DNA from: Pseudomonas sp. A-RE-19
Lineage (GTDB): Bacteria; Pseudomonadota; Gammaproteobacteria; Pseudomonadales; Pseudomonadaceae
Reading direction: 5' to 3'
DNA length: 64,000 nt
Assembly (NCBI RefSeq): GCF_019956555.1
Contig: NZ_JAHBDQ010000071.1
Span: 124,001 to 188,000, forward strand
The translations under genes were made by a program, and so were the position numbers. The notes under the pieces are model-generated. The model was given only the letters and a program-made list of their open reading frames with translations, ran no database searches and was not told the DNA's origin. Within the stretch, counting starts at the first letter, position 1; every line of letters starts with the position of its first letter. Of this stretch, positions 26,762-35,570 are shown piece after piece.

Positions 26762-27398
26762 GTAGTCTCCTTTCCAGGTAGCGCGCACTGAGGGACAAGG
26801 GGTAGCAGAGCAGGAAGTAACCGAGCGCCACCAGGCCGTAGACCATGAAGGGTTCGAAGGTCGCGTTGGCGAGCATGCCGCCGGTTTTGGTCAGTTCGGT
26901 GAAGCCGATGATCGAAGTGACGGCGGTGCCTTTGACCACTTGCACCGAAAAGCCCACGGTCGGCGCCACGGCGATGCGCAATGCTTGCGGCAGGATCACG
27001 TAACGCAGTTGCTCCAGCGGGTTGAGCGCCAGGCTCGACGAGGCTTCCCACTGGCCGTTGGGGATCGAGTCGACGCAACCGCGCCAGATCTCCGCCAGGT
27101 AAGCACTGGTGAACAGCGTCAAGGCAATCGCCGCGGCCATCCACGGTGAAATCTCTGCACCGGCTAATGCCACACCGAAGAACACCAGAAACAGCTGCAT
27201 CAACAACGGCGTGCCCTGGAACAGTTCGATGTAGGTGCGGGCGAAGTTGCTGGGCAGGGATTTTTTTGAGATCCGCATCACCATGATCAGCAAGCCGATC
27301 ACGCCACCGCCGATAAACGCCACCAACGACAATGCCAAGGTCCATTGCAGGCCCGTGAGCAGGTTGCGCAGGATGTCCCAGAAGGTGAAATCGCTCAT
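26748..27398 (-). CDS. Polar amino-acid ABC importer, permease 2
   Basis: A 216-residue HisM/GlnP-type permease with five membrane segments and the coupling motif of the family (EASSSLALNPLEQLRYVILPQALR). The ATG at 27398 is chosen because the family begins MSDFxFWDIL; the longer in-frame ORF runs into the first permease gene. It overlaps permease 1 by four bases and the ATPase gene by 14. Confidence 0.9.
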   Translation of the reverse strand: MSDFTFWDILRNLLTGLQWTLALSLVAFIGGGVIGLLIMVMRISKKSLPSNFARTYIELFQGTPLLMQLFLVFFGVALAGAEISPWMAAAIALTLFTSAYLAEIWRGCVDSIPNGQWEASSSLALNPLEQLRYVILPQALRIAVAPTVGFSVQVVKGTAVTSIIGFTELTKTGGMLANATFEPFMVYGLVALGYFLLCYPLSLSARYLERRLHASA

Positions 27399-28075
27399 TG
27401 GCTGGTCCTTGCGCTGCTTCTTGATATAAACCGGCGGCCGATCCAGTTCAGCAATTGGCGGATCAGCAGCGCCATGCACAGATAGATCAGTGTGGTCAGG
27501 GCATAGGTTTCAAAGGCGCGGAAGTTGCGCGATTGAATGAAATTGGCGGCGAAGCTCAGCTCTTCGGTGGCGATCTGCGAACAGACTGCCGAGCCGAGCA
27601 TGACGATGATGATCTGGCTGCTCAGGGCCGGCCAGACCTTGCCCAGCGCCGGCAGAAGAACCACGTGGCGGAAGGCTTCGAAGCGTGTCATCGCCAAGGC
27701 GGCTGCGGCTTCCAGCTGCCCCCTCGGGATGGCTTGAATGCCGGCGCGGATGATTTCGGTCGAATAGGCCCCCAGGTTGATCACCATTGCCAGCACCGCC
27801 GCCTGCCATTCGGAAATCTGCAGGCCCAGCGACGGCAAGCCGAAGAAGATGAAAAACAACTGCACCAGGAACGGCGTGTTGCGGATCAACTCGACGTAGA
27901 CCCCGAAAATGCCGGCGAACGGGCGGATATTCCACGCCCGCACCAGCGCCCCGACGATACCCAGACTGACCCCGAGCACCGCGCCAATGGCCGTCAACTC
28001 AAGGGTGAACAGCGCGCCGCGCAGCAGCAGGTCGGTGTTTGCCACCACCGGCAAGAAATCGAACTGATAAGCCAT
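27395..28075 (-). CDS. Polar amino-acid ABC importer, permease 1
   Basis: A 226-residue permease paralogous to its neighbour, with membrane segments and the EAAxALAMTRxEAFRHVVLPALG-type coupling helix, here with VLLPALGKVWPALSSQ. Two different permeases per importer is normal for histidine/glutamine-type systems. It starts 22 bases after the binding-protein gene. Confidence 0.9.
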   Translation of the reverse strand: MAYQFDFLPVVANTDLLLRGALFTLELTAIGAVLGVSLGIVGALVRAWNIRPFAGIFGVYVELIRNTPFLVQLFFIFFGLPSLGLQISEWQAAVLAMVINLGAYSTEIIRAGIQAIPRGQLEAAAALAMTRFEAFRHVVLLPALGKVWPALSSQIIIVMLGSAVCSQIATEELSFAANFIQSRNFRAFETYALTTLIYLCMALLIRQLLNWIGRRFISRSSARTSQ

Positions 28076-28097
28076 AAATCGTCTCCCGCGCGAACGA

Positions 28098-28883
28098 TCA
28101 GAGATCGGCCGGCAGCGGCTCTTTCAGCCAGGTTTGCGAGTTCTTCTCCAGCGCGCCGTCAGCCTTGGCCGTGGTGAGGATGTCGTTGACCTTGCTCAGC
28201 AGCGCCGGCTCGTTCTTGTTCACGCCAACGTAAACCGGCGAATCCTTGAGCTTCACTTTCAGGGCTGGCACGCGTTTCGGGTTTTTCTCGCTGATCGCCA
28301 CCATCACCACGTTGCCGCTGGCGATCAGGTCGACTTGCCCCGCGAGGTAGGCGGCGATGGTCGAGTTGTTGTCTTCGAAGCGTTTGATCGTCGCGCCTTC
28401 GGGGGCGACTTTGGTCAGTTCGATGTCTTCGATGGCGCCCCGGGTGACGCTGATGGTTTTGCCCTTGAGATCGTCCAGGCCCTTGATGGCGGCGTCTGGC
28501 GGGCCGAACACGGCGAGATAGAACGGGGCGTAGGCACGGGAAAAGTCGATGACTTTCTCGCGCTCGGGGTTCTTGCCGAGGCTGGAAATCACCAGGTCGA
28601 CCTTGCCGGTGGTCAGGAACGGGATGCGGTTGGTGCTGTTGACCGGGGTCAGTTCGAGTTTGACCTTGAGCTGGTCGGCCAGCAGTTTGGCGGTGTCGAT
28701 ATCGAGGCCGCGAGGTTTCATGTCCGGGCCGACCGAGCCGAATGGCGGGAAGTCCTGGGGCACGGCAACTTTGAGGGTGCCGCGTTTGACCACATCCTCC
28801 AGACCGTCGGCGTGGGCGGGTGCCTGGCTCAGCATCAGGCTGGCAAACAGGGCAGCGAGGAGGGCGCTGTAACGCTGGGTCAT
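28098..28883 (-). CDS. Periplasmic amino-acid binding protein of the ABC importer
   Basis: A 261-residue SBP_bac_3 protein with a signal peptide cleaved after AHA (about residue 24). The mature part shows TLKVAVPQDFPPFG, RGLDIDTAKLLADQL and the IPFLTTGKVDLVISSLGKNPEREKVIDFS segment. The ligand is probably a polar or acidic amino acid, but it cannot be read from the sequence. GGAG is placed nine bases before the ATG. An extended ORF upstream crosses the regulatory region and is not used. Confidence 0.9.
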   Translation of the reverse strand: MTQRYSALLAALFASLMLSQAPAHADGLEDVVKRGTLKVAVPQDFPPFGSVGPDMKPRGLDIDTAKLLADQLKVKLELTPVNSTNRIPFLTTGKVDLVISSLGKNPEREKVIDFSRAYAPFYLAVFGPPDAAIKGLDDLKGKTISVTRGAIEDIELTKVAPEGATIKRFEDNNSTIAAYLAGQVDLIASGNVVMVAISEKNPKRVPALKVKLKDSPVYVGVNKNEPALLSKVNDILTTAKADGALEKNSQTWLKEPLPADL

Positions 28884-28987
28884 GGCAAATCTCCGGATCG
28901 GCGGGAAGTGATTTCTGCGGATCGACAGAGCACGGGCCATGCCAAGATTGACGTTTGAGGGGTGCAGGCCACGGTTTTGCTGGTGTT

Positions 28988-29011
28988 GTAAGGTCTTACT
29001 GGTCTGAACAG
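28988..29011. promoter_or_regulatory. Candidate GntR/FadR-type operator
   Basis: The inverted repeat GTAAG-GT-CTTAC (28988-28999) is followed at once by CTGGTCTGAACAG, close to the TNGTNNNACNA pattern bound by FadR-subfamily regulators. It lies between the importer operon and the divergent regulator gene. Confidence 0.4.
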
Positions 29012-29140
29012 TTGGGCGGCATTTCGCACCCTGATGGCGCACCCGTGAAAATACTCGAACCCCCATGGGGCACGACTTGCCGGACGTCGCGAATAGCTTT
29101 ACAACTAGCCGCTCATTGGCCTGGCTCATCCAAAACAATC

Positions 29141-29848
29141 ATGAACTCGATCTCTCGCGCGGTGCCCGAAGTGGCGCTGCAAGCCATCCGCAAACTGATC
29201 ACCGAGCAAGGCTTCGGGGCGGGGGATGCGTTGCCCTCGCAACGGGACCTGGCGGTGCAATTGGGGGTCAGTCGGGCGTCGCTCCGCGAGGCGTTGTCGT
29301 CCCTGAGTGCGCTGGGCGTGATCAGCATCCAGCCGGGCAAGGGCGTGTTCGTGCAGTCGCCGGTCGATTTGCCCCGGGGCGATGCGACACCGGGTTGGCC
29401 GTTCGCGGCCCAGGCATCGCCGCTGGACATCTTCCAGTTGCGCTATGCGTTGGAGGGTTTTGCCGCCGGGCTGGCGGCGGTGACCCTGAGCACCGATGAG
29501 CTCGATGCCCTGGAAGACAATGTCGCCGCCATGCGCAACGAACTGCGGGCCGCCGACTTCGATGCGGCGGCGCGACTGGACTTCGAGTTCCACCGGCGCA
29601 TCCTCCTGGCCAGCGGCAATCAGGCGATGCTGAGCATCCTGAGCGCCAGTGCCGACATCTTCCTGGAAAGCCAGAAGCTACCGTTCATCCGGGCCGAACG
29701 CGCCATGGAAACCTGGCAGGAACACCGTAAAATCCTCCGCGCGTTGGCTCGCCGGGCTTCAGGTGCTGCGCAGAAGGCGATGCAGGAGCATGTGCGCAAC
29801 GCCGCCCTGCGCACCGGAATTGCGTTCGTCGCTCCCGCCACCTCGTGA
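29141..29848 (+). CDS. GntR-family (FadR subfamily) transcription regulator
   Basis: A 235-residue regulator: winged helix at about 10-75 (LPSQRDLAVQLGVSRASLREALSSL, GVISIQPGKGVFVQ), then a helical FCD ligand domain with the DFEFHRRILLASGN metal-binding helix. The ATG at 29141 is chosen because the domain starts right after it. Its divergent position next to the amino-acid importer suggests that it controls that operon in response to the imported compound. Confidence 0.88.
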   Translation: MNSISRAVPEVALQAIRKLITEQGFGAGDALPSQRDLAVQLGVSRASLREALSSLSALGVISIQPGKGVFVQSPVDLPRGDATPGWPFAAQASPLDIFQLRYALEGFAAGLAAVTLSTDELDALEDNVAAMRNELRAADFDAAARLDFEFHRRILLASGNQAMLSILSASADIFLESQKLPFIRAERAMETWQEHRKILRALARRASGAAQKAMQEHVRNAALRTGIAFVAPATS

Positions 29849-29968
29849 CTTGAGCTATACCCAAATTCATGGGCCACCATAGCGAGACTCAATCATCTGC
29901 ACCTTCCTGAACGCGGGAAGGGCGGCTATGATGGGCCACGTTTTTTTGCTTACAACCTGGAGACTTCC

Positions 29969-30298
29969 ATGAGCAGCGATCTTATCAAACACGTTAGCGA
30001 CGCTAGCTTCGAGGCCGACGTACTCAAGGCCGAAGGCGCTGTACTGGTCGACTACTGGGCTGAATGGTGCGGCCCATGCAAAATGATCGCTCCTGTTCTG
30101 GACGAAATCGCTGAGACCTACAAAGGCAAGCTGACCGTTGCCAAGCTGAACATCGACGAAAACCAGGAAACCCCGGCCAAGCACGGCGTACGTGGTATCC
30201 CGACGCTGATGCTGTTCAAGAACGGCAACGTCGAAGCCACCAAGGTCGGCGCGCTGTCGAAGTCGCAACTGGCGGCCTTCCTCGACGCCAACATCTAA
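29969..30298 (+). CDS. trxA: Thioredoxin
   Basis: A 109-residue thioredoxin with the active site WCGPCK (C34, C37), the buried Asp in VLVDYWAEW and the cis-proline in GIPTLMLF. It is the general cytoplasmic disulfide reductase. The ATG has CTGGAG nine bases upstream. It lies upstream of rho, as in many gammaproteobacteria, but the two are separated by a terminator. Confidence 0.96.
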   Translation: MSSDLIKHVSDASFEADVLKAEGAVLVDYWAEWCGPCKMIAPVLDEIAETYKGKLTVAKLNIDENQETPAKHGVRGIPTLMLFKNGNVEATKVGALSKSQLAAFLDANI

Positions 30299-30319
30299 GC
30301 GTTGTTATAAAGCGTCATG

Positions 30320-30348
30320 AAAAGGCCCCGCATTATGCGGGGCCTTTT
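30320..30348 (+). terminator. Intrinsic terminator of trxA
   Basis: AAAAGGCCCCGC stem, short loop, GCGGGGCCTTTT, 21 bases after the stop. Confidence 0.9.
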
Positions 30349-30359
30349 CGTTATTGAGG

Positions 30360-30545
30360 GCTAGACGCTCCGAAACTCAGGTGGTACATTCGGCCCCGCA
30401 CTGGTTTCTCCATTGCCCCCTGCTAGCCGTCGCCGACGCACTCCTTTTCGAATAAGTACGCGATCCTGTCGCCTTCTCTGCGGCGCGGCCTCATTAAGCC
30501 AAAAGCTTAATTTCCCCCCTCCATAAATGATTACGTCATTCCTAT
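30360..30545 (+). promoter_or_regulatory. rho leader region, C-rich, without Shine-Dalgarno
   Basis: The 186 bases before rho have several C/U-rich stretches (such as CCTGTCGCCTTCTCTGC and TTTCCCCCCTCC) and an AAGCTT-centred inverted repeat (AAGCCAAAAGCTTAA). E. coli rho is controlled by Rho-dependent attenuation in its leader, and this region could do the same. No purine-rich ribosome site is visible before the ATG. Confidence 0.4.
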
Positions 30546-31805
30546 ATGAATCTGACTGAACTCAAGCAAAAGCCGATTACCGAACTGCTCGAATTGGCCG
30601 AACAGATGGGCATAGAAAATATGGCCCGTTCGCGCAAGCAGGACGTGATTTTCTCCCTGCTCAAAAAGCACGCTAAAAGCGGCGAGGAAATCTCCGGTGA
30701 TGGCGTGCTGGAGATTCTCCAGGACGGCTTCGGCTTCCTGCGCTCCGCTGACGCTTCCTATCTCGCCGGCCCGGACGATATCTACGTCTCGCCGAGCCAG
30801 ATCCGCCGCTTCAACTTGCGCACCGGTGACACCATCGTTGGCAAGATCCGCCCTCCAAAGGAAGGCGAGCGGTACTTCGCGCTGCTCAAGGTCGACACGA
30901 TCAACTACGATCGTCCCGAGAACGCGAAAAACAAGATTCTCTTCGAGAACCTGACCCCGCTGTTCCCGACCGTGCGCATGAAGATGGAAGCCGGCAACGG
31001 TTCCACCGAAGACTTGACCGGTCGTGTCATCGACCTGTGCGCCCCGATCGGCAAAGGCCAGCGCGGCCTGATCGTTGCTCCGCCGAAAGCCGGTAAAACG
31101 ATCATGCTGCAGAACATCGCGGCGAACATCGCACGTAACAACCCTGAAGTTCATCTGATCGTGTTGCTGATCGACGAACGTCCGGAAGAAGTGACCGAGA
31201 TGCAGCGCACCGTGCGTGGCGAAGTGGTTGCCTCGACATTCGACGAGCCGCCAACCCGCCACGTGCAGGTTGCCGAAATGGTAATCGAGAAGGCCAAGCG
31301 CCTGGTCGAGCACAAGAAGGACGTGGTGATCCTGCTCGATTCCATCACCCGTCTGGCGCGTGCCTACAACACCGTGATCCCGAGCTCCGGCAAGGTACTG
31401 ACCGGTGGTGTCGATGCTCACGCCCTGGAGAAACCGAAACGTTTCTTCGGCGCTGCACGGAACATCGAAGAAGGCGGCTCGCTGACCATCATCGCCACCG
31501 CGCTGGTTGAAACCGGCTCGAAGATGGACGAAGTGATCTACGAGGAATTCAAAGGCACCGGCAACATGGAACTGCCTCTGGATCGCAAGATCGCTGAAAA
31601 ACGCGTGTTCCCGGCCATCAACATCAACCGTTCCGGTACCCGCCGCGAAGAGTTGCTGACAGCCGACGACGAACTGCAGCGTATGTGGATCCTGCGCAAG
31701 CTGTTGCACCCGATGGACGAAGTCTCTGCCATCGAGTTCCTGGTCGACAAGCTGAAACAGACCAAGACCAACGACGAGTTCTTCTTGTCGATGAAGCGTA
31801 AGTAA
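30546..31805 (+). CDS. rho: Transcription termination factor Rho
   Basis: A 419-residue hexameric RNA helicase with the N-terminal RNA-binding domain, the primary-site motif DGFGFLRS, Walker A APPKAGKT (K181, K184 as in E. coli), and Q-loop and R-loop regions. The MNLTEL start matches the E. coli protein, so the start is firm, although the 20 bases before it contain no Shine-Dalgarno sequence. Confidence 0.97.
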   Translation: MNLTELKQKPITELLELAEQMGIENMARSRKQDVIFSLLKKHAKSGEEISGDGVLEILQDGFGFLRSADASYLAGPDDIYVSPSQIRRFNLRTGDTIVGKIRPPKEGERYFALLKVDTINYDRPENAKNKILFENLTPLFPTVRMKMEAGNGSTEDLTGRVIDLCAPIGKGQRGLIVAPPKAGKTIMLQNIAANIARNNPEVHLIVLLIDERPEEVTEMQRTVRGEVVASTFDEPPTRHVQVAEMVIEKAKRLVEHKKDVVILLDSITRLARAYNTVIPSSGKVLTGGVDAHALEKPKRFFGAARNIEEGGSLTIIATALVETGSKMDEVIYEEFKGTGNMELPLDRKIAEKRVFPAININRSGTRREELLTADDELQRMWILRKLLHPMDEVSAIEFLVDKLKQTKTNDEFFLSMKRK

Positions 31806-31864
31806 CACGAAGTACTGTCTGGTCCTGAAGCAGGTTAAACCCATTCAGGACGGGACAAACGCTT

Positions 31865-31900
31865 CAAAAAAGGGCGCCCCGAAAGGGCGCTCTTTTTTTT
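31865..31900 (+). terminator. Intrinsic terminator of rho
   Basis: Nine-bp stem AGGGCGCCC/GGGCGCTCT with a four- to five-base loop, followed by eight T, about 60 bases after the rho stop. Confidence 0.88.
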
Positions 31901-31947
31901 GCGCAGGTTTTTTTGTATCTGGATTGATACTTGGTGTGCTGTAAACT

Positions 31948-31968
31948 GGCGCCCATTCAATGGGTGCC
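31948..31968. other. Hairpin in the gap upstream of the acyltransferase
   Basis: GGCGCCCATT and AATGGGTGCC form a 9-of-10 paired stem with no T-run, 100 bases before the acyltransferase start. Its role is unknown; it could be part of the 5' leader. Confidence 0.4.
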
Positions 31969-32067
31969 GCCGCCCGCCAATAGCGGATCTATCGCCTCTT
32001 TCCGCCGTCGCGCTACCGGTGAGTCCCTTTTTCAATCGGCTTTGTATCTGCAGTGACAAGGGACGTT

Positions 32068-34023
32068 ATGCACACATTTGGCAATCGCCGTGACATTGAC
32101 GGATTGCGAGCCCTGGCCGTTATTCCGGTCGTGCTATTTCATTTTGGCTTCAGCACTTTCAGCGGTGGCTTTGTCGGTGTTGATGTCTTCTTTGTCATTT
32201 CCGGATTCCTGATTACCAGCATCCTGTTCCGTGAGATCGGCGCACAGCGTTTCAGCTTCATCGATTTCTGGGCTCGCCGTGCACGACGGATCATTCCGGC
32301 CTTGAGCGTGGTGCTGCTGGCGACGCTGGCCCTGGGCTGGTTGTTGCTGACGGCCAAGGACTTCTCCGAGCTGGGAAGGACGGTTCGTTATCAGTCGCTG
32401 TTTATTTCAAACATCCTGTTCATGCGCGAAGACGGCTATTTCCAGCCCGCGTCGGAATTAAAGCCGTTGCTTCATACCTGGTCCCTGGCCGTTGAAGAGC
32501 AGTACTACATCTTCTTTCCGCTGTTGATGGTGTTGTTGATGCGCCATGTTCGTCATTGGCGCTGGATGCTGTTTGCCGTGCTGCTGGTGTCTTTCGGGCT
32601 CAATATCGCCTATATCGAGCGCAAGCCCGACGTCGCGTTCTTTTCGCTGCCGACACGTGCCTGGGAGCTGTTGTGCGGTGCCATGCTTGCGGTCTTGCCT
32701 GCGTCAAAACAAGCCGTGCGGCCCTGGCTCTATCAGTCTGTCGGGGTGGCCGGGTTGATGGCTGTCCTGGTCGCGGTGTTCACCTTTGACAAGGCTACGG
32801 TGTTCCCAGGCTGGGCGGCTTTGCTACCCGTGCTCGGTGCAACCGCGCTGATCTGGTCTGGCGGGCACGGTTCTACATGGGTCGGTCAGGTGTTGAGTGC
32901 TCGGGCGCTGGTATGGATCGGCCTTCTCTCCTATTCCTTGTATCTGTGGCACTGGCCGGTCTACGTCTACGCCAATGCCATTTCGATCGACGGCATTCAG
33001 CCCTTGGAGGCTGCAGGCTGGATGCTATTGGCGCTGGGCCTTGCAGGGTTGAGCTGGCGCTTCGTCGAACTTCCATTCCGTGAAAGACGCCTGCTGGCCG
33101 GACGCAACCCCGTGTTGTTGGGGGGCTTGCTGACCATGGCCGCTCTGGCGGTTACCGGTTCGATGGTGCGATCGGCGGACGGTTTCCCCCAGCGCCTTAC
33201 CGGCAAAGCGCTGGAATATGCGCTGTCTCGGGATTGGCGGGCCGGGCAGTTGAAATGCATGTTGGTGACCTCGGACAAAAAACTCGACAAGGCGTGTCTG
33301 GTGGGGGGTAACGAAGAGGTTCCGGCGACGCAAGTGTTCTGGGGCGACAGTCACGCTGCGGCGCTGTTGCCGGCCATCGAAAGTGGCGCAAAGCGCGAGA
33401 GTCGCCCGGTGTGGCTTTACAGCATGAGCGCCTGTCCGCCGCTTCAGAGCGATGACTTACGCCAGCGTTGCAAGGATTTCAACGAACAGACGATGGAGCG
33501 GGTTCGCAGCCTGCAGATCAAGGATGTGGTGCTGGCATCCAATTGGAGTCTTTACGTTTACGGTCGCGAAGACGGCGATAAAAAGGTTCTGCTTAGTGAG
33601 CATGACAATACGGCCCAGGCCGAGGAGCGTATGGCCACGGCGCTCAAGGCGCAGGTGGCGGCGTTAAGAGAGGCGGGCGCGCAAGTCTGGTTGTTCAAGG
33701 ACGTGCCGCTGCAGCGCAAGGGCGCCGTCGACCGACTGACGAGCCTGGCCCGGATCGGGCGTTCGGCCGAGGGGCTGGGCCGACCGCTCGAAGAGCACCT
33801 GGCCCGCCAGCATTTTGTCAGTACCTTGTTCGACTCGATGAGTGCCGCCGATCCGGGTGTACATGTCATCGACCCTACGCCGTTGATGTGTGGGGAGCGG
33901 ATTTGCAGTATCGAGATCAATGGTCATTCGCAGTACAAGGACGAGGATCATCTGTCGGACACAGGCAGTGCCCGGTTGAGCCCGTTGTTTGCTCCGGTGC
34001 TGCTGGGTGCAAATCACAATTGA
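32068..34023 (+). CDS. Acyltransferase family 3 protein with C-terminal SGNH domain
   Basis: The 651-residue protein has ten or eleven membrane segments in its first 360 residues, with the family start RDIDGLRALAVIPVVLFHF and SGFLITSIL. A periplasmic SGNH hydrolase-like domain follows: GDSH at 426-429 and DxxH near the C terminus (DEDHLSDTGSARL). Such proteins (OafA/OatA type) add acetyl groups to O-antigen, peptidoglycan or other glycans. The ATG at 32068 with AAGGGA upstream is preferred over a GTG five codons earlier. The substrate is unknown. Confidence 0.88.
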   Translation: MHTFGNRRDIDGLRALAVIPVVLFHFGFSTFSGGFVGVDVFFVISGFLITSILFREIGAQRFSFIDFWARRARRIIPALSVVLLATLALGWLLLTAKDFSELGRTVRYQSLFISNILFMREDGYFQPASELKPLLHTWSLAVEEQYYIFFPLLMVLLMRHVRHWRWMLFAVLLVSFGLNIAYIERKPDVAFFSLPTRAWELLCGAMLAVLPASKQAVRPWLYQSVGVAGLMAVLVAVFTFDKATVFPGWAALLPVLGATALIWSGGHGSTWVGQVLSARALVWIGLLSYSLYLWHWPVYVYANAISIDGIQPLEAAGWMLLALGLAGLSWRFVELPFRERRLLAGRNPVLLGGLLTMAALAVTGSMVRSADGFPQRLTGKALEYALSRDWRAGQLKCMLVTSDKKLDKACLVGGNEEVPATQVFWGDSHAAALLPAIESGAKRESRPVWLYSMSACPPLQSDDLRQRCKDFNEQTMERVRSLQIKDVVLASNWSLYVYGREDGDKKVLLSEHDNTAQAEERMATALKAQVAALREAGAQVWLFKDVPLQRKGAVDRLTSLARIGRSAEGLGRPLEEHLARQHFVSTLFDSMSAADPGVHVIDPTPLMCGERICSIEINGHSQYKDEDHLSDTGSARLSPLFAPVLLGANHN

Positions 34024-34103
34024 TGGCTGCTGCGCACTGACAGGCTGCTGTTTGGTCGGCAGAGCAGGTAGGATGTACGCCTATTTTAGGGGTGCCATCA
34101 TCA

Positions 34104-35570
34104 ATGAAATTCAAGGATCTTCGGGATTTCGTGCAGCAGCTTGAGCAGCGCGGAGAGTTGAAACGCATCCAGATCCCCGTCTCTCCAGTGCTGGAGATGA
34201 CCGAAGTCTGTGATCGCACGCTGCGAGCCAAAGGCCCGGCGCTGCTGTTCGAAAAGCCCACCGGTTATGACATTCCGGTACTCGGCAACCTGTTCGGCAC
34301 CCCCGAGCGGGTGGCCATGGGCATGGGCGCCGAGTCGGTCAGCGAGCTGCGCGAGATCGGCAAGTTGCTGGCGTTCCTCAAAGAGCCCGAGCCGCCGAAG
34401 GGCCTGAAAGACGCTTGGTCCAAGCTGCCGATCTTTCGCAAGATCATTGCCATGGCGCCGAAAGTCGTCAAGGACGCGGTGTGTCAGGAAGTGGTCATCG
34501 AAGGCGACGATGTCGATCTGGCGATGTTGCCGGTGCAGACCTGCTGGCCGGGCGACGTCGGCCCGCTGATCACTTGGGGCCTGACCGTCACCAAAGGTCC
34601 GAACAAGGATCGCCAGAACCTTGGCATCTACCGTCAGCAAGTGATCGGCCGCAACAAGGTGATCATGCGCTGGCTGAGCCACCGTGGCGGCGCGCTGGAT
34701 TACCGTGAGTGGTGCGAGAAACACCCCGGCCAGCCGTTCCCGGTCTCTGTCGCCCTGGGCGCTGACCCGGCAACCATTCTGGGCGCCGTGACCCCGGTGC
34801 CGGACAGCCTCTCCGAATACGCGTTCGCCGGTCTGTTACGCGGCAATCGCACTGAACTGGTGAAGTGCCGTGGCAACGACCTGCAAGTGCCGGCCACCGC
34901 TGAAATCATTCTCGAAGGCGTGATCCATCCGGGCGAAATGGCCGATGAAGGTCCATACGGCGACCACACCGGCTATTACAACGAAGTCGACAGCTTCCCG
35001 GTGTTCACCGTCGAGCGCATCACCCACCGGATCAAACCGATCTACCACAGCACTTACACGGGCCGTCCGCCGGATGAGCCGGCGATTCTCGGCGTGGCGC
35101 TGAACGAAGTGTTCGTGCCGATCCTGCAAAAGCAGTTTCCGGAGATCACCGACTTCTACCTGCCGCCCGAAGGCTGCTCGTACCGCATGGCCATCGTGAC
35201 CATGAAGAAGTCGTATCCGGGGCATGCCAAGCGGGTCATGCTCGGTGTCTGGTCGTTTTTGCGACAGTTCATGTACACCAAGTTCGTTATCGTCACCGAC
35301 GACGATATCAACGCACGGGACTGGAACGACGTGATCTGGGCCATCACCACGCGCATGGACCCCAAGCGCGATACGGTGATGATCGACAACACGCCGATCG
35401 ACTACCTCGACTTCGCCTCGCCGGTCTCCGGCCTGGGTTCGAAGATGGGGCTCGATGCCACGCATAAATGGCCGGGCGAAACCACTCGCGAGTGGGGCCG
35501 GGTCATCGTCAAGGATGAAGCCGTTACCCAACGGATCGATGCCATCTGGAATCAGTTAGGAATAGATTGA
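34104..35570 (+). CDS. ubiD: UbiD, 4-hydroxy-3-polyprenylbenzoate decarboxylase
   Basis: UbiD decarboxylates the ubiquinone precursor with prenylated FMN made by UbiX. The 488-residue length and the opening MKFKDLRDFVQQLEQRGEL match the family; the central IYRQQVIGRNKVIMRWLSHRG and the catalytic ERITHRI and E-rich region (ILEGVIHPGEMADEGPYGDHTGYY) are intact. The ATG at 34104 follows AGGGG; four in-frame upstream codons are excluded. Its stop overlaps the start of the reductase gene (TGATG). Confidence 0.94.
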   Translation: MKFKDLRDFVQQLEQRGELKRIQIPVSPVLEMTEVCDRTLRAKGPALLFEKPTGYDIPVLGNLFGTPERVAMGMGAESVSELREIGKLLAFLKEPEPPKGLKDAWSKLPIFRKIIAMAPKVVKDAVCQEVVIEGDDVDLAMLPVQTCWPGDVGPLITWGLTVTKGPNKDRQNLGIYRQQVIGRNKVIMRWLSHRGGALDYREWCEKHPGQPFPVSVALGADPATILGAVTPVPDSLSEYAFAGLLRGNRTELVKCRGNDLQVPATAEIILEGVIHPGEMADEGPYGDHTGYYNEVDSFPVFTVERITHRIKPIYHSTYTGRPPDEPAILGVALNEVFVPILQKQFPEITDFYLPPEGCSYRMAIVTMKKSYPGHAKRVMLGVWSFLRQFMYTKFVIVTDDDINARDWNDVIWAITTRMDPKRDTVMIDNTPIDYLDFASPVSGLGSKMGLDATHKWPGETTREWGRVIVKDEAVTQRIDAIWNQLGID

